Assembly: GCA_036897095.1 (NCBI GenBank)
Contig: JAYMSP010000190.1
Location: 1 to 64,000 of the forward strand
DNA: 64,000 nt
Direction: 5' to 3'
Origin: Plantago elongata
Lineage: Eukaryota; Streptophyta; Magnoliopsida; Lamiales; Plantaginaceae
Part shown: positions 58,883 to 64,000 of the stretch, one piece after another
Numbering within the stretch: position 1 is the stretch's first letter
Layout of the letters: each line of letters opens with the position of its first letter
Made by a program: the position numbers and the translations under genes
Notes under the pieces: model-generated
Told to the model about the DNA's origin: nothing
Seen by the model: only the letters and a program-made list of their open reading frames with translations
Database searches by the model: none

Positions 58883-60485
58883 AAAACACTATAGGAGCAT
58901 GTTGTTATGTTATATTCGTAACATTTTATTTATATATGTAACTTTATGCACCATTTACAAAACCTACGTGGGAATTCAATTTAATCAAGTGGAATGTGAT
59001 GAAAACTATTGTTTGTTTATATATATGATGTGATAGAAAGAATTAAGGCTATATTCATTTATCTGAAAAGTTTAATAATTGTAATTTACTTTATTCAATT
59101 TAGAGTCATTTAGTTCAGTTAAATTAAACTCTCTTTAATTATTTTTATATTACAAATAAATTTAATTTAGTTCTGTTTAAATTGCTTAAAATCAATTCAG
59201 TTCAAATTCATTAGAAGAACATAATCCAACAGTAAAATACTAAAATTTGTGAAAGTTTAAGTTTTTACGAGAGTTCGACATTATTATATAATTGTGTGTG
59301 TTGTATTTAAATTGTATGTATTTAATTGTGTATTATTGTATATTAATTGTGTGGATGTATTGTTTTTTTAGTATTTTTAGATTTTTCGGACTCTCATAAG
59401 TGTTTCTCATTGTAAAAACACTTGAATTAAATGCATTTAATTTATATTTTTCGCTACTTTAAAATAAATAGAAGTCAAATCGGAAAATTAAATTGATACT
59501 AAAGTTATAATATAAATTGACTATTCATGCAATAGCATTATAATGTTACATTCTCGTTTTAAGTGTAGAATTAAATTACAAATTATCAAATTCTATGGGG
59601 CATGATGGGAGTAGATGAAATGGTTACGTACCGATAAGTAAGATTAGATAGACATATCGCGAGTCGTTCGACATCGAATTTATCATCATCTCCCACACAA
59701 AGTGCGAGAAATTGCTAAAAACCGAGCATTTCGCAAAATTCGAAAGAAGAACATAGAAAAGTGTTGTTGTACGGTAGGTCCCACTATTTTGTTCATTTAG
59801 CTAAAGCTATTATTTTCAATAAAACGCGAATCTTAGCGCGTGAGATCAAATGAGTAATAACAGCCATGAGATGAGAGTGCGTTTGTTTAGATTTTAAAGT
59901 GCGTGTAATGTACTGCAATTGCTTCGGCGTCGTGTAAGAGTGCGTATATAAAAAGGAAGAAAAGGTATAATATTATTTTCAGTTTTTCTTTACGACGTAT
60001 TAAATGATTTAAAATTTCCTACTACTACAGATTTAAATCTTAAAATAATTAATTAAGGTCACGAAATGCATGCATTTGTCCTCGGGAATTTTTCAATATC
60101 ACAAACTATGAATGCATGGTGATGATGGTCATATATCGCCATATCGGGTGCTGTTTTACTCGACAGCTTGTTTGAATTTCATTTGAATTGATTTGTGATG
60201 ATCAACCATTTTATTAAAAAATTAATCATTATCTGCCGACGGCAATATACGATTTACGATTTTTTGGGAGTCTAGTTGAATCACCCAAATTTATATTTAT
60301 TAGAATATGTCACACGATTACAAGAAGGTAACTCAAACAACATATAAACTATGTAAATTTATACTTTAATATTAAATTTTAAAGGGATGATGATCCAACT
60401 TAATTAATATTAATTCACCATTGAAAATGAGATGATTGAGAGTCAATGTGACACTATGAATTGGGCAAGTGCTATTCATGTGAAG
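58882..60485. other. AT-rich spacer without a gene
   Basis: A degenerate CAGTTCAGTT-type repeat lies at about 59048-59220. The remainder shows no ORF or recognisable element. Confidence 0.45.
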
Positions 60486-60690
60486 TGATAAGGCAGCGGA
60501 ATTCCTTGTCACATAAGTAGCGACCTGCACGAATAGTGCCACGACTTCCCCATTGTGTCTGATATGGATCTAGTGAAATTGAATTCTCCGTGAAGATGCG
60601 GAGTACCAACAGCTAGATGGTAGGACCCCGTGCACCTTCACTATAGCCTTGCATTGACAACTCTGACATAATGCATAGGGTAGGTGGGAG
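60486..60690 (+). pseudogene. rrn26: Nuclear fragment of mitochondrial 26S rRNA (NUMT), domain V
   Basis: The block carries consecutive signature segments of bacterial-type large-subunit rRNA domain V: GAATTCCTTGTCACATAAGT, CGACCTGCACGAATAG, GTGAAATTGAATTCTCCGTG, AAGATGCGGAGTACC, GACCCCGTGCACCTTCACTA and GGTAGGTGGGAGG. The order and spacing match the peptidyl-transferase region. Plant plastid 23S differs at several of these (it has a CCTATGAAGCTTTACTG segment) and nuclear 25S is unlike it, so a mitochondrial origin is best. Changes at normally invariant rRNA positions (AGATGGTAGGACC for AGACGGTAAGACC) show it is a decayed nuclear copy. Sequence to about 61130 may continue the transfer but I cannot identify it. 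Confidence 0.85.
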
Positions 60691-61523
60691 GTGCAACCCA
60701 CTCTTGAAAGAGGGCCGCATACTCATGGATGGTTGACACCTATATGGTAGGGATGTGGTGACATGTGGTCATATAATTTGGCTAAGGAGGTTGAGCCCAA
60801 GGTCGGTTTGCCCCTTTATAAAGGAGCGTTATTTTTAGAATTTAAGGTAAGTGTTGAAAACGTTCTTTTGTAGTCCTTGACAACCTCAAGGAGCAAAGTT
60901 TTGCTCGACCCCTTATCACAAACGTATGCTTGGTCAACTTGAGCATGGTTCTACTAGGTGTCTTGAAAAGTCCCTTGTCGGACACATGGGAGAAAGTCTA
61001 CGAAGTTTCCATTCGATTTTCTCAGAAGGGCAGAGGCCTTTGGTGTCCCTTCCAGTCAAGAATTGGGGCCTCAGAAGTCAAAAATTTGGAGCAAGATATC
61101 TGATTGAGCACTTAGTGACCTGGTGATTAGTTAATGCTTAATGCAATAGCAAATTGAAAGATGAAAAGTTGAACAAAGTTGTAGATGGCTTTCTTTTGTT
61201 CGTGAGTATCAATAAATTCCCATTTAGCAGATACATCACGATCTATTTGTCGCTAACTTTTGCTCAAACTTGTCAAATAATACTTGTTTCTTTATTAACT
61301 ATGGATGCGTATTTCCTTAAATAAACAAATAATAGAGAGCTCACTGATTTGGCCTTACACCATTGTCACATGATAAAGCGCGACACGTAATGCATGCCTA
61401 ATTAACATACGTAATATGGCTTTGCTCTAACCATATAAAGTGGCTTTTTTAGTTTTTTTGAGCTCTCATAATTATAAGATAACAAATTTAACAACAACAA
61501 TGAAACTTTTTCCATATATTTTA
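60691..61523. other. Unidentified DNA next to the rRNA fragment
   Basis: Up to about 61130 the DNA is less AT-rich than its surroundings and could be more mitochondrial DNA or unrelated. A 66-codon open frame at 60926-61126 has no recognisable domain. The rest is AT-rich spacer. Confidence 0.35.
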
Positions 61524-61525
61524 TA

Positions 61526-61765
61526 CTTCCTCCGTTCCAATTTAAAAATTCTACTTGTTATCTTGAATTGTTCAAATTTAAAAGTTTCAATCATTAAATA
61601 AAAAATCTATCTCCTACCTTATACATTATCTCTCATACTTTATTCACTATTTCTCCTACTTTATCCAATCATATTCATAATTTATTACCTTTTTTTTTTA
61701 CACTTTTCACTTTTTTATTAAAACTTGTGTACGGTCGCGGAACTTCCAAACCGAAACGGAGGGAG
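61526..61765. mobile_element. Stowaway-like MITE, 240 bp
   Basis: It begins CTTCCTCCGTTCC after TA and ends AACGGAGGGAG before TA. The interior differs from the other Stowaway copies of the window, so it is a separate subfamily. Confidence 0.75.
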
Positions 61766-61767
61766 TA

Positions 61768-62651
61768 TATTTTCTTCGGGATTTTAATATATGAAAATTT
61801 TAAAATTAATTTTAAAATTTTAAAATTAAAAAGGTGAATCATTAGAATTTTTTTCAAAGCACATTTCTTTATGCAATAAAAAAAAGAAAATTGCCTATAA
61901 CAAATACTCTAATTAGAGTGCTTCGAAGTTCGAATCAGTCCACCTGCTGGTAAGGAGTAAGGCCATAGATATACATACTCATGTTTTGTTCTCAAAATCT
62001 CTGCACAACTACATGTATTTGTCAATACATATCTTCCCCAAAAGCAAAAAGTGAGAAAAATTGATTCAAGGTTAGAGAAGAAAATGAAATGGCAAAGTTA
62101 AAGTCAAAACCCAAAAAGAACAATTACTTTTCCTTTAGAGTTTTTTTCACTTATTAATTATGTATAGGTCAAACCAACGGTGTAGAAATAAACATCCGGT
62201 TCTTATGACATCATAGACCACAAGTTTCGTGAGAATTGAAAAGCTTAGAAAAGGTTCCCAAAAGTGAAAAAAATATAAGTAAGGATCAAAGCCTCAAAGC
62301 TAAAGCTAAATAAATTGAAACCAATAATATTGGGAAAAAAGAAAAAGGAAATAGGACAATAAATGGAATGGCCACAATATTGTATCCAATTGCCACATCA
62401 CAGTAAACAAAATGGCGTTTTTGCTTGAAATACCATGTTTCACTTTACAACCAAATATTTATTTAAATTATCTTTATATTTAAGTTACATTAATTTATCA
62501 AAAATTTATTAATTTCAATTTAATTCGATTTATGAAATCCGTTTTAGTTGAACTATGTTATGGATTCACCAAACCAATAACTCTTTTGCAACTTTTAAAC
62601 CCCACACACACTCATAAACACACGTTCAAAGCCTACTACTGGGAATCAATA
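61768..62651. other. AT-rich spacer without a gene
   Basis: No coding frame, RNA gene or delimited repeat was found. Confidence 0.45.
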
Positions 62652-62802
62652 GGGCTGATTGGTATAGAATTTGTATGGGTATTTGGATAAATTTTGGTGA
62701 AATTGTGTTTGGAATGTAATTGAAATGGGGATATTTGAAGTGTATTTTAGGCCAAATCACTGTTTATCGAATTAAATGAAACGATTTAAATGGCAATAAG
62801 CC
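62652..62802. mobile_element. Tourist/PIF-like MITE, GGGCTGATTGG family, copy with decayed right end
   Basis: The left end GGGCTGATTGG and the interior (TTTTGGTGAAATTGTGTTTG, AGTGTATTTTAGGC) match the copy at 12119-12267 over most of its length. The right end has eroded to GCAATAAGCCG. No ORF. Confidence 0.7.
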
Positions 62803-63557
62803 GAATATAGGTGAGAAAAATGATGTAGGCGTCGGGCATTTCATACACAGCCGATTGATTAAATGCATGAACAGAGATGCAATAGTACTCTTCACATCGA
62901 ATTAACGTTATCACTATGCGATATTCGTATCCATGTTTATTAATTTAGGTGAAAATTTTATCCAATCACAAGAAAACAATTGTAAATTAAAATCCCCATC
63001 ATGAATTATAATCTTTTCTTATCTATCATGATTGATTTGATAACAACGGGACCATGTAATGAAAGCAAAAGTGACTGGTAATCTGAAGTGGATTTGAACA
63101 ATCATGTTTGGAAAATTAACTATTGAAGTATATGAATCATACAATTCTAATACGTTTACAATTATGAAGTATAAATGACGTGTATATTTACATCATCGAT
63201 ATTTATAAAATCCATTTATAGATGAGTATATGATATTAACAAATAATAAATCATATTAGCAACATACTTGTTACTTTTACCGCCGTGATTTTCAAAGACG
63301 AATTAAGAAAAATAAAACTTGCACTAATTCGTGATGTTGAAAACTCGAGGAACTTAGACACTTTCAATGGATCAAGTGAATGATCGTGAATAGTGGTGGT
63401 CATTGGCGATAACCACTCTGATGACCACTGCAGTCGAAACTCATGTCCAATGAGTCATCTGGATGACCATAAATAGTTATATTTATTATTATTAGCCGAA
63501 TCATCATTTCGTATTTCTTGAAGTTAGTTTGTTCATGGTTGCTCGAAGTTAGTGTTC
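62803..63557. other. Spacer and downstream part of the PIF-type ORF region
   Basis: No recognisable domain lies after the stop of the minus-strand ORF to the right. The DNA immediately after it (63400-63557) may be diverged transposon sequence. Confidence 0.35.
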
Positions 63558-64000
63558 TCACATCCTTAGATTTCCTTTCGGCCAACAATGTTCAAGATTG
63601 AACTTGTTATTGTGCCTCTGTCTGTATAACTTTTTTGCCATATGGATAACATCATCCTCATTTTGACCACTTTTACCTTCAATTTCACGATTCACATCGA
63701 CATAGGCTGAGACAAAGTGGTTGGCCTGTTCCTTCATTCGAGTCCATCTCCCATGTAGTGAATTAGCAGTTCGGTTGTGGAGGCCGGTTAGTGGATGACC
63801 ATCTCGAAGGTTTTGATCCCAAATCTTCTTGACATCAGTGAACATGTTGGTATACGTCCGGTTAGTGGCTTTGATCGGATCCTCGCTCAAACTCATGAAG
63901 ATTTTGATGAGAGCTATATCCTCATCTTCAGAGAATGTCAGATGTTTCCCGACTTTGCATTTGGATCCTTGGCTGCTTCCTTTGCTGAATCGGACGTTCC
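63558..64000 (-). CDS. PIF/Harbinger-type ORF1 (Myb-like / NAM-associated) fragment, runs off the window
   Basis: The minus-strand frame is open from the window edge to a stop at 63558. It reads KVGKHLTFSEDEDIALIKIF, continues with MSLSEDPIKATNRTYTNMFT, and includes LHGRWTRMKEQANHFVSAYV and NEDDVIHMAKKLY. This is the Myb/trihelix plus NAM-associated C-terminal pattern of the DNA-binding partner (ORF1) of PIF/Harbinger transposons and of host genes derived from them. The frame ends soon after FNLEHCW, where family members usually continue with a conserved WRLLK-type block, so the 3' part is truncated or diverged. Databases sometimes call such proteins glutathione S-transferase T3-like, which has no sequence basis here. 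Its transposase partner is not in the window. Confidence 0.7.
   Translation of the reverse strand, partial: NVRFSKGSSQGSKCKVGKHLTFSEDEDIALIKIFMSLSEDPIKATNRTYTNMFTDVKKIWDQNLRDGHPLTGLHNRTANSLHGRWTRMKEQANHFVSAYVDVNREIEGKSGQNEDDVIHMAKKLYRQRHNNKFNLEHCWPKGNLRM

Noticed and set aside
58759-58941. A Tyr-rich 60-residue open frame
   Set aside because: It is the translation of the ATT microsatellite.
60486-60690. Functional rRNA gene, or plastid or bacterial contamination
   Set aside because: Only one domain is present, normally invariant bases are changed, and the flanks are ordinary AT-rich plant nuclear DNA; the sequence is closer to mitochondrial than plastid rRNA.
63558-64000. Glutathione S-transferase identity
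   Set aside because: There is no thioredoxin-fold or GST motif; the SEDEDIALIKIF and HGRWTRMKEQ blocks are Myb/NAM-associated.
1-64000. LTR retrotransposons, pararetroviral copies or other virus-like elements
   Set aside because: I saw no long terminal repeat pair, primer-binding site, gag, protease, integrase or capsid-like frame. The two RNase H fragments are of the plant LINE type.
1-64000. Intact tRNA genes
   Set aside because: The only A-box/B-box pairs found belong to the short SINE copies and a module in the 24.7-25.4 kb element; none folds into a full cloverleaf by eye.
1-64000. A biosynthetic or defence gene cluster
   Set aside because: The complete genes belong to unrelated regulatory or housekeeping families with separate promoters and no shared pathway.

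Overview
The window is nuclear DNA of a eudicot plant, possibly an asterid such as a member of the Lamiales, although the family is a guess. The reasons are intron-rich plant gene families (TOPLESS corepressor, CH-domain KIN-14 kinesin, PP2C, plant mitochondrial SSB, DUF1645, plant MYND protein), AT-rich intergenic DNA, and many small plant-type DNA elements (Stowaway-, Tourist/PIF- and hAT-like MITEs).

Layout. 1-0.7 kb: a possible last exon on the plus strand converging on a small minus-strand ORF of unknown function. 1.4-2.3 kb: a non-autonomous hAT-like element with a perfect 8-bp target duplication. 5.6-6.7 kb: an intact intronless DUF1645 gene. 7-16.8 kb: a repeat-rich gap with MITEs, two copies of a very short tRNA-derived SINE, and a broken 3' copy of the DUF1645 gene. 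17.3-22.1 kb: an 18-exon kinesin whose reading frame needs one AT-AC (U12-type) intron. 23-28 kb: hAT-like elements between two LINE RNase H remnants. 28.7-31.2 kb: a 7-exon PP2C. 32.3-33.3 kb: an element-like block with minisatellite DNA. 34.6-37.6 kb: mitochondrial SSB on the minus strand. 39.6-40.4 kb: an uncharacterised 246-aa protein. 41.4-42.5 kb: a MYND zinc-finger protein (minus). 43.3-53.3 kb: a complete 25-exon TOPLESS-type corepressor (minus). 53.7-64 kb: a gene-poor tail with two inverted Stowaway copies, a third SINE copy, a 0.73-kb tandem duplication, a long ATT microsatellite, a mitochondrial 26S rRNA fragment in nuclear DNA, and at the right edge a truncated PIF/Harbinger-type Myb/NAM-associated ORF.

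Exon models for the kinesin, PP2C, SSB and TOPLESS genes were built by hand from splice sites. Their summed coding lengths are 2892, 1272, 771 and 3402 nt, all multiples of three and close to the usual family lengths, which supports the models. The genes are unrelated housekeeping and regulatory loci and do not form a cluster or pathway. I found no new multi-gene system. The most interesting signals are the U12 intron in the kinesin motor domain, the roughly 90-bp SINE family with clear target duplications, and an in-frame 45-bp triplication in the SSB leader.
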